Positions 29,715 to 40,322 of a stretch of DNA of 64,000 nucleotides are shown here, one piece after another. Each line of letters starts with the position of its first letter. Within the stretch, counting starts at the first letter, position 1. This stretch comes from Moraxella catarrhalis (GTDB lineage: Bacteria; Pseudomonadota; Gammaproteobacteria; Pseudomonadales; Moraxellaceae), in assembly GCF_001656295.1 (NCBI RefSeq), contig NZ_LXHE01000006.1, forward strand, positions 51,605 to 115,604, read 5' to 3'. The position numbers and the translations under genes were made by a program. The notes under the pieces are model-generated. The model had not been told where the DNA came from. It ran no database searches and saw nothing but the letters and a program-made list of their open reading frames with translations.

Positions 29715-31099
29715 GCGATACACTTTCAAATTCAGCCAAATCAAACATGGACTCAAACGGTAATCCTACCGATGGTCGTGGTGCTTGGAAGCAATTTTTA
29801 TGTCGTGCGTGCGGCTGGATTTATGATGAAAAATTGGGCGACCCTGATGGCGGATTACCTGCTGGCACGCGTTTTGAGGATATTCCTGAAGATTGGGAGT
29901 GTCCGTTGTGCGGCGTCACCAAGCGAGATTTTGAGCCATTTGTCAGCCGAGACGAAGTTATCGCCCCCCTAATTGGTCACCACAGCGAGACTGGTGTCAT
30001 CGTCATCGGCGGCGGCACGGCAGGATGGACAGCCATCGAAGCGTTAAGAAAGCTCAATGAAAACTTACCCATCACCTTAATCACAAGCGATTCAGGTGAT
30101 CGTTATATGAAGCCACAGCTCTCCATCGCCATCAGCCAAAACAAAACACCTGAAACACTCATCACCAAAAAAGCTGTCGACTTAGCACAGGCTTTAAATG
30201 TGACTTTGGTTGCCCAAACATTTGTGCTAAGCATTGATACTAATGAGCGTATCGTGCGTACCACGCGTGGTAATTTTAGCTATCAAAAATTAATCCTAGC
30301 AACAGGGGCGACCCCAATGCTGCCGCCAAGCCTGCCTGCTGAATATGTATGGCGTGTCAATCACATTGATATGTTTGCCAAGCTGCAAGAAAAACTCATC
30401 GCCAAACCCAATCAACACATCACTATCGTCGGTGCGGGCATGATCGGTACAGAGATTGCTGAAGACATCGCCAAAGCAGGTCATCAAGTTACATTGATCA
30501 ACCGTGACAGCCTGCCGATGGCGGAGATTTTACCCACCATTGGTGGTGAACGCCTGCGTGATGCACTGACAGGGATTGGTATTGATTATATTGGCGATGC
30601 TCACATCACAGACATCAGACCCCAAGATGACGGCTATGTGATTACTTATAATAATCAAAGTCTCTACGCTGATGAGATTATCGCAAGCACAGGTCTTATA
30701 TTGGATAATCGCCTTGCCAAAGGTGCAGGCATTGAGTACATTCGCTGCGGTATCGTGGTCAACCCAAAGACGCTACAAACCTCTCACCCTGCCATCTATG
30801 CCATCGGCGACTGTATCGCCATTAATGATAAGCCGTGCCGATTTGTTGCCCCCTTGCGTGAACAAGCTGCCGCCATCGCACATCACATCAGCGATATGGC
30901 ACACGCAGGCTATCAACACAAGTCGCCCTTAATACGCCTAAAAACCAAATCCATCATCGTTTCGGCAACTGGTGAAATCGATCAAGCCAAAGACTGGCAA
31001 GTACAAGAAAATACCAATGACAAGTTGATACTCACCCAAAGTAGCGACGGCGTCATCTCCGCCAAAATTGAAATGAAAACATCGCCCCAAGCCAATTAA
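29711..31099 (+). CDS. Rubredoxin - FAD-dependent NAD(P)H oxidoreductase fusion
   Basis: 462 residues. An N-terminal rubredoxin domain has two CxxC pairs (CRACGWIY and [14 protein letters not shown], about 27-80). A two-dinucleotide-fold reductase follows: [11 protein letters not shown] (FAD), [12 protein letters not shown] (NAD(P)H), and the FAD-closing IYAIGDC. It would transfer electrons from NAD(P)H to rubredoxin, probably for the upstream flavoprotein with which it overlaps by 4 bp. A fusion is less usual than separate rubredoxin and reductase genes. Confidence 0.88.
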   Translation: MSDTLSNSAKSNMDSNGNPTDGRGAWKQFLCRACGWIYDEKLGDPDGGLPAGTRFEDIPEDWECPLCGVTKRDFEPFVSRDEVIAPLIGHHSETGVIVIGGGTAGWTAIEALRKLNENLPITLITSDSGDRYMKPQLSIAISQNKTPETLITKKAVDLAQALNVTLVAQTFVLSIDTNERIVRTTRGNFSYQKLILATGATPMLPPSLPAEYVWRVNHIDMFAKLQEKLIAKPNQHITIVGAGMIGTEIAEDIAKAGHQVTLINRDSLPMAEILPTIGGERLRDALTGIGIDYIGDAHITDIRPQDDGYVITYNNQSLYADEIIASTGLILDNRLAKGAGIEYIRCGIVVNPKTLQTSHPAIYAIGDCIAINDKPCRFVAPLREQAAAIAHHISDMAHAGYQHKSPLIRLKTKSIIVSATGEIDQAKDWQVQENTNDKLILTQSSDGVISAKIEMKTSPQAN

Positions 31100-31181
31100 A
31101 CATCAAATTAAGCACATCTGCCGCTCAAGAATCATCAAAAGTGGCGTGTCGCTTGATTGTCTTATAAGTTGATATTTTATC

Positions 31182-32597
31182 ATGTCAAATATTTTTCGCC
31201 CCGACGATACTGACAAGCCGCTCAATTTTGGTTGCCGCTGTGGCAACCATCGCAGCCAAAGCGAGTGTGATGACAAGCTGCCTTTGGATGATCGCTTTGA
31301 ATGCGTCTCTGATCACAGCCGTATTGAGCATACCAATACCGATTTTATTGAAGCGGTGGCAATCAAAGCGTTGTTTCCAGATGAGCCGACCCGTCGTGCG
31401 TTTTTTAAAACTGTCGGTAAGACAACTGCTTTGGCAGCGATTGCCAGTGTTTTGCCCATCGCAACGCTCCAAGAGGCTGCCGCCATTGACACGCTTAAGC
31501 CTGAAAAAAAGTCGGTGGATATTGGCTTTTTACCCATTTTATGTGCAACGCCGCTGATTATGGCAGATCCACTTGGCTATTATGCAGAACAAGGCATCAA
31601 AGCCAATTTATTAAAACGGGCAGGCTGGGCGTTGGTCAGAGACCAAATGATGAACCGAGAGCTGGACGCTGCACATTTTTTGGCACCGATGCCGATTGCC
31701 ATCAATCTTGGACTTGGTTCAGCCAAGCAGAATATGAAAGTTGCCGCCATACAAAACACGAACGGTCAAGCACTCGTTATGGCGCTTAAGCATAAAAATA
31801 ACCGCAATCCAAAAAACTGGAAAGGCATGGCGTTTGCCATTCCGTTTGAGCACAGTATTCATAATTATCTGCTACGCTACTTTTTAGCCGAGCATGGGCT
31901 AGATCCCGATAAAGATGTCAAACTGCGTTTAACGACGCCACCTGATATGATTGCCAATCTCAAGGCAGGCAATATTGATGGGTTTTTTGGTCCTGAGCCG
32001 TTCAATCAGCGTGCGGTTTGGGATAAGGCGGGCTATATCCACACCCTAAGCCGAGACATTTGGAATGGTCACCCATGCTGCTCGTTTGGGACATCTCAAA
32101 GTTTTATTAATGATTATCCCCAAACTTTTTTGGCGATGTATCGTGCCATCATTAAAGCCAATGTGATGGCAAATAAACCAAGTATTCGTAAAGACTTATC
32201 CAAACTGCTCTCACCTGCCAATTATCTTAATCAGCCTGAATTGGTGCTACGCCAATCTATCATGGGGCGTTTTGCTGATGGTGTGGACACCATCCAAGAT
32301 GTGCCTGATCGCATGGGCTTTGATGTGATGCCGTGGCACTCGGTAGCGGCTTGGATGATGACCCAGATGAAGCGATGGGGTTATGTAACTGGCAACATCA
32401 ATTATCAAGATATCGCAAATCAAGTATTTATGCTCACCGATGCCAAAAAACAAATGCAAGCCATGGGCTACACTGTCAAAGACGATGAGCCAAAAATTAC
32501 CGTGATGGGTAAAGAATTTGATGCTACCGATCCTGATGCGTATTTAGACTCATTTGCCATCGGACACAAATCCACAGGGAGATTACATGGCGTATAA
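31182..32597 (+). CDS. ABC transporter substrate-binding protein (NrtA/CmpA-type), Tat-like leader
   Basis: 471 residues. The N-terminal part carries a Cys/His-rich segment (GCRCGNH, CDDK) then a twin-arginine motif TRRAFFKTVGK with a hydrophobic stretch, so folded export is likely. The rest is an NrtA/SsuA-like periplasmic binding fold (FLPILCATPLIMADPLGYY; FFGPEPFNQRAVWDKAG). The roughly 70 residues before the Tat motif are unusual. Substrate may be nitrate, bicarbonate, sulfonate or similar. Confidence 0.85.
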   Translation: MSNIFRPDDTDKPLNFGCRCGNHRSQSECDDKLPLDDRFECVSDHSRIEHTNTDFIEAVAIKALFPDEPTRRAFFKTVGKTTALAAIASVLPIATLQEAAAIDTLKPEKKSVDIGFLPILCATPLIMADPLGYYAEQGIKANLLKRAGWALVRDQMMNRELDAAHFLAPMPIAINLGLGSAKQNMKVAAIQNTNGQALVMALKHKNNRNPKNWKGMAFAIPFEHSIHNYLLRYFLAEHGLDPDKDVKLRLTTPPDMIANLKAGNIDGFFGPEPFNQRAVWDKAGYIHTLSRDIWNGHPCCSFGTSQSFINDYPQTFLAMYRAIIKANVMANKPSIRKDLSKLLSPANYLNQPELVLRQSIMGRFADGVDTIQDVPDRMGFDVMPWHSVAAWMMTQMKRWGYVTGNINYQDIANQVFMLTDAKKQMQAMGYTVKDDEPKITVMGKEFDATDPDAYLDSFAIGHKSTGRLHGV

Positions 32598-33471
32598 ATC
32601 TTTATCGACCAAAGCCAAAGGTTATCTATTATCACTGCTTATTGTCTTGAGTGTGATTGGCATTTGGCACGCCGCCACCTTGCCCAAGCAAATCACCGCA
32701 CCCACCGATCCTTTGCGTCTAGAGTATCGTATTTTAATGGGTGATATACCTGAATTTACCAAGCCTGGGGCGATTGTCGCCATCCAAAAAAGCGAATTTC
32801 CAAGCCCAACAGAATTTGCCAAGACTGCATGGGTGCATATCTCTGACCCATTTTATGACAAGGGCTTGAATGATAAAGGCATTGGCATACAGCTTGGTTA
32901 CTCCATTGGGCGTGTGTTGCTTGGATTTTTCTTGGCGATGATTGTGGCGATTCCTTTGGGTTATGCCATCGGTATGTCACCTGTGCTTGGCAGTGCCGCC
33001 ACGCCTTTTGTTCAGATTTTAAAGCCCATCTCACCATTGGCATGGATGCCGATTGCCCTTTATACGATTAAAGATTCTAACGCATCAAGCATTTTTGTGA
33101 TTTTTATTTGTTCTATTTGGCCAATGCTTACCAACACAGCCTTTGGCGTGGCATCGGTACGCCGAGAGTGGCGTAATGTCGCCAAGACGCTTGAACTATC
33201 ACCCTTCAAGACTGCCACCAAAATTGTCATCCCTGCCGCAGCTCCCACCATCGTCACAGGCATGCGTATCTCCATGGGGATTGCTTGGCTTGTGATTGTG
33301 GCAGCCGAGATGCTTGTCGGTGGCACAGGGATTGGCTATTTTGTATGGAATCAGTGGAATAATTTATCGCTTGCCAATGTGATTTTTGCGGTGCTACTCA
33401 TTGGTCTTATGGGCATGATTTTGGATATGTTATTTGCAATATTACAAAAAAAGGTGAGTTATGTTGAATAA
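32587..33471 (+). CDS. ABC transporter permease (NrtB/SsuC-type)
   Basis: 294 residues with an N-terminal hydrophobic anchor and six or so helices. The EAA-type loop is present around [30 protein letters not shown] (short quote: [16 protein letters not shown]). Start at ATG 32587 overlaps the upstream gene's stop by 11 bp and follows GGGAGA. Inner membrane channel of the importer. Confidence 0.9.
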   Translation: MAYKSLSTKAKGYLLSLLIVLSVIGIWHAATLPKQITAPTDPLRLEYRILMGDIPEFTKPGAIVAIQKSEFPSPTEFAKTAWVHISDPFYDKGLNDKGIGIQLGYSIGRVLLGFFLAMIVAIPLGYAIGMSPVLGSAATPFVQILKPISPLAWMPIALYTIKDSNASSIFVIFICSIWPMLTNTAFGVASVRREWRNVAKTLELSPFKTATKIVIPAAAPTIVTGMRISMGIAWLVIVAAEMLVGGTGIGYFVWNQWNNLSLANVIFAVLLIGLMGMILDMLFAILQKKVSYVE

Positions 33472-34321
33472 TCAAACCGCTTCGCCACTCATTCAGGTTA
33501 ATGCACTCACCAAACGCTACGGTGATGGCGAAAATATTTTTGAAAATGTGAATTTTAATATCCAAAAAAACGAATTCATCTGCCTTATCGGTCATTCAGG
33601 CTGCGGTAAGTCCACCATCTTAAATGCCTTAGCAGGGCTTGAGGCAGCAAGCTTTGGCGAGATTTTGATATATGATAAGCCAGTTACCCAACCGTCACTT
33701 GAGCGTGGTGTGGTGTTCCAAAGTCATGCGCTACTGCCTTGGCTTACGGTCGGTGAGAACATCGGTTTTGCACTCAAAGCCAAAACCCCAAATTTATCTG
33801 TCGCCGAGACAAACCGTCAAATCGACTTTTATTTGGGTATGGTTGGGCTTGCCAAAGTCAAAGACAAAAAACCAAGCCAATTATCAGGCGGTATGAAGCA
33901 GCGTGTGGGCATTGCGCGCGCTTTTGCGACAAAACCTGAGCTTTTGCTGATGGATGAGCCTTTTGGGGCGCTTGATGCGCTCACCCGCGGTGTCATCCAA
34001 GATGAGCTTGTCAATATTGTGGCAGACACCCATCAGACGGTATTTATGATTACCCATGACATTGATGAGGCGATTTTACTTGCTGATCGCATTTTTTTGA
34101 TGAGCAATGGTCCACGGGCATTTTTGGCAGAAATTGTTGAAAATACCATTCCCAAGCCACGCCATCGTGATAGTATCCATCACCATCATCAATACTACAA
34201 AATCCGCAATCATTTGCTTGATTTTTTGGTGCATCGCAGTCGGGCATTACAGCAGTCGCCTGAGCGTCCCAAAAGACCCAAAGTGATTAATTTTAATCAT
34301 GCCGAATGGGATGGGCTGTAA
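33461..34321 (+). CDS. ABC transporter ATP-binding protein (NrtD/SsuB-type)
   Basis: 286 residues. Walker [11 protein letters not shown]-loop FQSHALLPW, signature LSGGMKQRV, Walker [14 protein letters not shown]-loop ITHDIDEA. Its start overlaps the permease stop by 11 bp. With the SBP and permease it forms a complete nitrate/sulfonate-type importer, likely energising uptake for the two redox enzymes upstream. Confidence 0.92.
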   Translation: MLNNQTASPLIQVNALTKRYGDGENIFENVNFNIQKNEFICLIGHSGCGKSTILNALAGLEAASFGEILIYDKPVTQPSLERGVVFQSHALLPWLTVGENIGFALKAKTPNLSVAETNRQIDFYLGMVGLAKVKDKKPSQLSGGMKQRVGIARAFATKPELLLMDEPFGALDALTRGVIQDELVNIVADTHQTVFMITHDIDEAILLADRIFLMSNGPRAFLAEIVENTIPKPRHRDSIHHHHQYYKIRNHLLDFLVHRSRALQQSPERPKRPKVINFNHAEWDGL

Positions 34322-34467
34322 ATCATGATTTGACTAGCCATGGGCTTTGATCGCTCAGCAACTTTGACAGAATTTATTAATTAAGGTTTATTTTTACCCT
34401 TAAAACCTTGTATAATCATCAGTTGGTCTTATTTAAATAGACACTCTTTTTACTTGATAAGGTTCAT

Positions 34468-34800
34468 ATGAATACAGGTCTTACCCTCACAGATAAAGCA
34501 GCTGCCAAGCTCGCCAAACTCAAACACACCGAAGGCAACGACGCCTTGATGTTGCGTGTCTATGTGACGGGCGGCGGCTGTTCGGGGTTTAGCTATGGGT
34601 TTGATTTTGCCGAAGAATTGGGCGATGATGATGCCACTTTTGATAATGGTTCAGAGGTTTTGGTCGTGGATTCTTTAAGCTATCAATATTTGGTCGGCTC
34701 AACCATTGACTACACCGAAGGCTTAGAAGGCTCTCGCTTTATTGTCAATAACCCAAGTGCGACCACGACTTGCGGCTGTGGCTCATCATTTTCTATCTAG
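34468..34800 (+). CDS. erpA: A-type iron-sulfur cluster insertion protein ErpA
   Basis: 110 residues. The three conserved cysteines are present: one in [11 protein letters not shown] and two in TTCGCGSSF at the C-terminus. ErpA passes Fe-S clusters to apoproteins such as IspG. Length and sequence match ErpA more than IscA. Its own promoter region lies in the 146-bp gap upstream. Confidence 0.95.
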   Translation: MNTGLTLTDKAAAKLAKLKHTEGNDALMLRVYVTGGGCSGFSYGFDFAEELGDDDATFDNGSEVLVVDSLSYQYLVGSTIDYTEGLEGSRFIVNNPSATTTCGCGSSFSI

Positions 34801-34948
34801 TCACTTGACAGCCATCAGTCACTGTGCCATCTTTTTGGTGGCACGACTGCAAGCTTGGTACAAATAATTTTGCCAACAAAGACGCTTGGACTTATAATAT
34901 ACTCATCGTGCTTTAATTTGGCACCTCATCATCAATCAAGTATCTGCC

Positions 34949-36499
34949 ATGACATCTACCTTTACACTCCCTTTTTGGTTTAAACCCAATCTTGTTGCAG
35001 GGATGCAGCGTGGTATCGAAAAAGAAGGCTTAAGAATGCAGCCCGACGGCTATTCTGCCAAGACCTTTCATCCTGCCAAACTTGGCTCTAAGCTGACACA
35101 TCCTTATATCACGACTGATTATTCTGAAAACCTGCTTGAGCTGATTACCAAACCCATGCCATCAATTAAACAAGCACTTGATATGCTGCGTGATTTGCAT
35201 GTTTTAGTGCATCGCAGTTTAGAAAATGATGAGCTGATATGGCCATTATCCATGCCTTGCATGACCTCTGATACCGACAGTGATATTCCATTGGCGGACT
35301 ATGGCTCGTCAAATATCGGTAAACTCAAAACGCTGTACCGCTCGGGGCTTGGGGTACGCTATGGCCGTAAAATGCAAACGATTGCAGGCTTGCATTATAA
35401 CTTATCCATCGGTGATGATTTATTTGGTGCATGGCAACATGCCGAGGGTGCAAAGGATTTAACCGCCTTTAAAAATGATAAATATTTGGCATTGATTCGC
35501 AATTTTAAGCGCCTGACACCTTTGGTACTGTATTTGCTTGGTGCAAGCCCTGCGGTATGCGGTACTTTTGTGAGCGGTCGCCAGCATAATTTGATACCAC
35601 TTGGTACAACCTGTAGCTATCATCAGCCAAACGGTACAAGCCTGCGTATGGGTAAGCTTGGTTATACCAATAGCGTCCAAGAGGATTTGGATATTCGCTA
35701 TAATCATTTGGATGAATATATCAAAGGTCTGCGAGCAGCCATTGGAACGCCTTATGCTGATTTTGAAGCCATCGGCGTGGATGACGCTCATGGCGTACCC
35801 ATTCAGATTAATAACCACATTCTACAAATTGAAAACGAATATTACAGCCCCATCCGCCCAAAACAAACTGCCACAGCTTCTGAGACACCCACGCAAGCAC
35901 TGCAAGCACGAGGAATCGCTTATGTAGAATTTCGTGCCATTGACCTTGACCCTTATTCTGATATTGGGATTACAAGCGTAACGGCGTGTTTTTTGGAGAT
36001 TTTGGCATTGTATTGCTTATTTACCGACTCGCCTTATCTCATGTCAGAAGAAGAAAAACGCCTAAATCAAAATATTGATATTATCGTCAATCATGGCAGG
36101 CAAGCAGGCATCGCTATTGATACTGATTTTGGTAAAGAAAATCTGCATGATTGGATTATCCATCACTTAACCCAAATGCAGACCATTGCCGATGCGTTTG
36201 ATGCACATCATGGCAGTAACCAGTACCGCACTGCTTTGACGATGATGCAAGGCAAAGCAATCAATCCAGATTTTACCTTATCAGCACAAATCATTGCCGA
36301 TTCACACCGTGTGGGTGGCACTTGGGCGTTAGGTAAATTACTGGCTCAAAAGCACCAAACCGAACTGTTATCCCATGCACTAAGTCGTGTTGATGAGGCT
36401 GAGTTTGATGAGCTTGCACGCACCTCCTTGATTGAACAAGCCCAGCTGGAAGCTACTGATACGATAGGGTTTGATGACTATCTAAAAGCCTACCGCTGA
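34949..36499 (+). CDS. gshA: Glutamate-cysteine ligase GshA
   Basis: 516 residues matching the proteobacterial class 1 enzyme that ligates glutamate and cysteine, first step of glutathione synthesis. N-terminal GIEKEGLRM, central AGLHYNLSI, HQPNGTSLRMGKLGY and YVEFRAIDLDPYSDIGI are present. No lesions seen. Confidence 0.97.
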   Translation: MTSTFTLPFWFKPNLVAGMQRGIEKEGLRMQPDGYSAKTFHPAKLGSKLTHPYITTDYSENLLELITKPMPSIKQALDMLRDLHVLVHRSLENDELIWPLSMPCMTSDTDSDIPLADYGSSNIGKLKTLYRSGLGVRYGRKMQTIAGLHYNLSIGDDLFGAWQHAEGAKDLTAFKNDKYLALIRNFKRLTPLVLYLLGASPAVCGTFVSGRQHNLIPLGTTCSYHQPNGTSLRMGKLGYTNSVQEDLDIRYNHLDEYIKGLRAAIGTPYADFEAIGVDDAHGVPIQINNHILQIENEYYSPIRPKQTATASETPTQALQARGIAYVEFRAIDLDPYSDIGITSVTACFLEILALYCLFTDSPYLMSEEEKRLNQNIDIIVNHGRQAGIAIDTDFGKENLHDWIIHHLTQMQTIADAFDAHHGSNQYRTALTMMQGKAINPDFTLSAQIIADSHRVGGTWALGKLLAQKHQTELLSHALSRVDEAEFDELARTSLIEQAQLEATDTIGFDDYLKAYR

Positions 36500-36604
36500 A
36501 GCATAAAACATGAAAGGTTTGGTAGGCCCGATGGTTCATCATAAAACATATATGGGCTTTTATAGGATTATTTTTCACCATTCACTCACCCAAAAGAGCT
36601 TATC

Positions 36605-37114
36605 ATGACGATGCCAAACTATCGCACACTCAATATTATCTTGTCACTCATCATGGTGGCAGGCAGTGTTTATGCTATTGGTTATTTACAAAATTACTTA
36701 ATGCTAAACCCTTGTCCTTTGTGCATTTTTCAGCGGATTGGGCTTTGGATCATGGGTATATTCGCCTTGCTTGCTGCCATCATCAACCCACACCAGAAAC
36801 TGGTGCGTTTAATACTTTGGGTTGGTAGTATGGTAGGCACACTTTGGGGGTTTGGGGTGGCAGCTCGTCATACTTGGCTTCACTATGCCCCATCAGCACA
36901 GCCGCCTGCCTGTGGGCCGGGGCTTGAGTATTGGGTGCAGACCATGCCCATGTCAGAGGTACTCACGACCGTACTAACAGGCAATGGCGATTGCGGCATG
37001 ATTGACTGGACATTGATGGGGCTGTCTATTCCTGCACAAGCCATGATTTTATTCATAATCGTCGCTTTGATTCAGGTGATTATTTTAAAGAAAATATTAA
37101 ATAATCATTACTAA
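36605..37114 (+). CDS. dsbB: Disulfide bond formation protein DsbB
   Basis: 169-residue inner membrane protein with four helices. The first active-site pair CPLC (LNPCPLCIFQR) and the second pair (PACGPGLEYW, GNGDCGMIDW) are present. DsbB reoxidises DsbA by passing electrons to quinone. Conserved arginine after CPLC present. Start MTMPNYRT at 36605 follows a GAGC-like site. Confidence 0.92.
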   Translation: MTMPNYRTLNIILSLIMVAGSVYAIGYLQNYLMLNPCPLCIFQRIGLWIMGIFALLAAIINPHQKLVRLILWVGSMVGTLWGFGVAARHTWLHYAPSAQPPACGPGLEYWVQTMPMSEVLTTVLTGNGDCGMIDWTLMGLSIPAQAMILFIIVALIQVIILKKILNNHY

Positions 37115-37218
37115 ATACAAAATGTATTAAATAAAGCGTATTAAATATCAGGCTTTAAGATACCACCAAAGCAACCTAAGACTTTGGTATTATAAAAACA
37201 TTGCCACTAAGGATTATC

Positions 37219-38619
37219 ATGCACATTCATATTTTAGGTATTTGTGGTACTTTTATGGGTTCGTTGGCTCTGCTGGCTCGTGATTTGGGCCATACAGTGA
37301 CTGGCTCAGATGCCAATATTTACCCACCGATGAGTACGCAGCTTGCTGATGCTGGCGTGGAGGTTTGGGAGGGTTATAAAGCAGAGCATTTGATGCCTGC
37401 GCCTGATTTGGTCGTGGTGGGTAATGCATGTAAGCGAGGTATGCCAGCCATTGAATATATGTTAAATGAGCGCCTGCCTTATACTTCAGGTCCGCAGTTT
37501 TTATACGAAACAGTACTCAAGGATCGTCATGTCTTGGCGGTTGCAGGTACACACGGCAAGACCACCACAACCACCATGCTGGCTTGGATATTGCAGTTCT
37601 CAAACATTAATACGGGTTTTTTGATCGGTGGTGTGCCACTGGTAAAAACCACCGACGATCGCCTAAAGACAGCTTTTGCTCACAGTGCACACTTGGGCGA
37701 GCGGTATTTTGTGATTGAGGCAGATGAATATGATTCAGCATTTTTTGACAAACGCTCAAAATTTGTACATTATCGACCAACGACAGCCATTTTAAACAAT
37801 CTAGAATACGATCACGCTGATATTTTTGCAGATCTTGATGCTATCCAGACCCAATTTCATCATATGATTCGCATGATACCATCCAAGGGTCAAATCATCA
37901 TACCAGCGGACACCCCAAGCCTAGAGGCGACGCTGGATAAAGGCGTTTGGACGCCTGTGGTGCGCACCCACCTAAATGGCGGTAATGACGACAATGGCGC
38001 CGCTGAGTGGCAAGCCAAACTTGGTGCTGAGGACGGCTCATCTTTTGAGGTGCGTCATGGGGATGACTGCGCGTCCGTGACTTGGTCGATGAGCGGACTG
38101 CATAATGTTAATAATGGTCTGGCTGCCATCGCTGCAGCGCACCACATCGGTGTGTCGGTTGAGGCGGCTTGTCATGCGTTGTCGCAGTTTGGGGGAATTA
38201 AGCGGCGCATGGAGCTGATCGGTGATATTGATGACATTTTGGTGTTTGATGATTTTGCACACCACCCAACCGCCATTAGCAGCACACTTGATGGTGCCAA
38301 AAAACGCCTAGCTCCTCGGCGGATTTGGGCAATTATCGAACCGCGCTCAAATACAATGAAGCTTGGCAGCCATCGCCCGCATTTGGCACCTTCGGCTGCC
38401 GTGGCAGATCAGGTCATCTGGTATGAGTCCAAAGGACTGACTTGGGGGCTCAAAGAAGCCATTGGTTCTACACCTAATCAGCTTGTGCTAGACAGCGTCG
38501 ATGCCATCTTAAGCCACCTAAAAACGCAAGCCAGGGCAGGTGATGCGATCATCATCATGTCAAACGGCGGCTTTGAGGGTATCCACGGACGCCTGGTAGA
38601 TACTCTTAGTCAGCCTTGA
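37219..38619 (+). CDS. mpl: UDP-MurNAc:L-alanyl-gamma-D-glutamyl-meso-DAP ligase Mpl
   Basis: 466 residues, Mur ligase family. N-terminal dinucleotide-like IHILGICGTFMG, ATP-binding AGTHGKTTTT, and central LEYDHADIF and RMELIGDIDDILVFDDFAHHP (short: DDFAHHPTAI) regions. Mpl reattaches recycled tripeptide to UDP-MurNAc in peptidoglycan recycling. Start at ATG 37219 after AAGGA. Confidence 0.94.
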   Translation: MHIHILGICGTFMGSLALLARDLGHTVTGSDANIYPPMSTQLADAGVEVWEGYKAEHLMPAPDLVVVGNACKRGMPAIEYMLNERLPYTSGPQFLYETVLKDRHVLAVAGTHGKTTTTTMLAWILQFSNINTGFLIGGVPLVKTTDDRLKTAFAHSAHLGERYFVIEADEYDSAFFDKRSKFVHYRPTTAILNNLEYDHADIFADLDAIQTQFHHMIRMIPSKGQIIIPADTPSLEATLDKGVWTPVVRTHLNGGNDDNGAAEWQAKLGAEDGSSFEVRHGDDCASVTWSMSGLHNVNNGLAAIAAAHHIGVSVEAACHALSQFGGIKRRMELIGDIDDILVFDDFAHHPTAISSTLDGAKKRLAPRRIWAIIEPRSNTMKLGSHRPHLAPSAAVADQVIWYESKGLTWGLKEAIGSTPNQLVLDSVDAILSHLKTQARAGDAIIIMSNGGFEGIHGRLVDTLSQP

Positions 38620-38656
38620 TTGCCAAGGCTGACTAATAACCAAGCCCTTGAATCAA

Positions 38657-38694
38657 AAGGCTATCAGGTCTTAGTAACAAAACCTGATAGCCTT
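38657..38694. terminator. Intrinsic terminator between mpl and the convergent thioesterase
   Basis: 13-bp stem AAGGCTATCAGGT / ACCTGATAGCCTT with a 12-nt loop. The short T run is on the minus-strand side, so it mainly serves the thioesterase gene. Confidence 0.7.
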
Positions 38695-38709
38695 CATTCA
38701 ATATAATCA

Positions 38710-39192
38710 TCAAGACTGATGAAAGGCGCGTCCTTCAAACTGCTCAATCAAAGCACGCTCTTCATCAGACCACGGCATCTTCACCATGGCTGTATCTGTG
38801 CGTACGATGACCGCCTCACCGCTTGCGACTAAGGCCTGCTGGGCTTGGCTGTACATGACGTATTCTTGGACGACGCTGGTGCTACCCAAATGCTTAATAC
38901 GCACGCCAACCAGCAACGTATCAGGATAGGTTACAGGACGGCGGTACTGCATGGACGACCCTGCCAAAATCGTCAATAAATCCTCGCGCGCCGCCATAAA
39001 GCCAATCGCACGCATATAAGCAATACGCGCCGATTCAGCATAGCGATAATAAGCCACATTATTGACATGATTAAAGCCATCCATCTCACCCCAAGCGATC
39101 GGCTGCACATGAACGACAGGATAGTCGCGCAGTGGCTCGGGTCGGTCATCACCCGTCAATATCGGCTCAAACGCACCTTCAACTTTTAGCAT
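38710..39192 (-). CDS. Acyl-CoA thioesterase, hotdog (4HBT) family
   Basis: 160 residues with the hotdog motif WGEMDGFNHVNNVAYYRYAE (short: GEMDGFNHVNN), typical of 4-hydroxybenzoyl-CoA/YbgC/FadM-type thioesterases. Conserved Asp and Asn/His positions present. Substrate unassigned. It precedes yggX on the same strand after a 71-bp gap. Confidence 0.88.
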   Translation of the reverse strand: MLKVEGAFEPILTGDDRPEPLRDYPVVHVQPIAWGEMDGFNHVNNVAYYRYAESARIAYMRAIGFMAAREDLLTILAGSSMQYRRPVTYPDTLLVGVRIKHLGSTSVVQEYVMYSQAQQALVASGEAVIVRTDTAMVKMPWSDEERALIEQFEGRAFHQS

Positions 39193-39263
39193 CTTATTTC
39201 CTTATCATTTGGTTAATGAATCACTATAAATATAGCTGCAATGTGTGATCAACACTAGGTCTA

Positions 39264-39554
39264 TCAAGCCTGCGGCGGCTTATAACCTGCAGGTTTTTCA
39301 TAATCGCCATTATCCAAAAACTTCTCACGCTGTTCATTGAGATATTTTTTTGCTTGTGGGTCAATCATACTTAGATGCTTTTCATTAATCAGCATCGTCT
39401 GTAACTCAAGCCATGCATTCCAAGCTTTGGCAGACACGGTATCTTGGATTTCTTGACCTTTAGCATTAGGAAATGGTGGATTGGGTAATTTGGGAAGGTT
39501 TTGTTGATATTTACGACAAAAAACCATATGATCATTTGGGTTAAAGGTCTGCAT
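39264..39554 (-). CDS. yggX: Fe(II) trafficking protein YggX
   Basis: 96 residues. [21 protein letters not shown] is the family hallmark (short: [19 protein letters not shown]), with the single conserved Cys thought to protect or shuttle iron. Start at ATG 39554 (MQTFNPND). Last core gene before the CRISPR block. Confidence 0.93.
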   Translation of the reverse strand: MQTFNPNDHMVFCRKYQQNLPKLPNPPFPNAKGQEIQDTVSAKAWNAWLELQTMLINEKHLSMIDPQAKKYLNEQREKFLDNGDYEKPAGYKPPQA

Positions 39555-39731
39555 AATTGCCCTCATCTTATTAAGTAAAAAATTCGGTTGAACTGATTAT
39601 AACAAATATTGACCCAAATTGGCTAAGGATTTACCAAAACCTGCTCAATCATTGATTTGATATCACTGTGTCAAAACAAATCTTTGAAAGCGTTGGACAA
39701 AAGCTATCATACAAACCTTAACATCTGATGA

Positions 39732-40322
39732 TTAAAACTCAGGCACACTACTTGTACGACTAAGGCCATAAGTGCCAAATCTACCATCAGTGAGAACCTC
39801 CGCTGCCTGCTTACCAATGTACAAAGGATAAGACTGCTGATTGGTTTGGCTGATTAATTGGACATAAGGATGCGCAAATGACTGCTCTTCATAATTTTCA
39901 AAGTGCTTAGCCGCCTTATCATAAGAGACACCATGCCGTTTGGCTTGATGCGTGATACGCTCATCAAGTGTCATTTTGGGCGTGGCACGATAATAATTTA
40001 CATATCCTTTGATATCATTTGGCACGGAGCGAATACTACTGATATGAATATAATCCGCCAAACGCTCAAGCCACTTATCCAAGTTAAGGGCAGATAATGC
40101 CTGCTCAGTCGGTGCAAATACTCGCAGCTTATAGCCCAAATAGGCAATTTTTTTATCAGCACGGGTTCGATACTGTGGGAATGACACACCATAAACCGTT
40201 TTATCTTGCTCATCTTTTTGCTCAACAAAGGCAAGATGTAACTGGGTGTAGAGCTTGCTCCACACCGTATAAGGAGAGATATCCGCTTGGGGGATTAAGG
40301 TAATTTCTTGATAAAATTTCAT
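39732..40322 (-). CDS. csy4: Type I-F crRNA endoribonuclease Cas6f/Csy4
   Basis: 196 residues. Cas6f cuts pre-crRNA after the repeat stem and stays bound to the crRNA 3' hairpin. The catalytic histidine is at residue 29 (YTQLHLAF), exactly where it lies in characterised Csy4 proteins. The G-rich C-terminal segment (DGRFGTYGLSR) is present. It overlaps csy3 by 4 bp (ATGA). Fourth gene of csy1-4 and 165 bp from the end of yggX. Confidence 0.96.
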   Translation of the reverse strand: MKFYQEITLIPQADISPYTVWSKLYTQLHLAFVEQKDEQDKTVYGVSFPQYRTRADKKIAYLGYKLRVFAPTEQALSALNLDKWLERLADYIHISSIRSVPNDIKGYVNYYRATPKMTLDERITHQAKRHGVSYDKAAKHFENYEEQSFAHPYVQLISQTNQQSYPLYIGKQAAEVLTDGRFGTYGLSRTSSVPEF

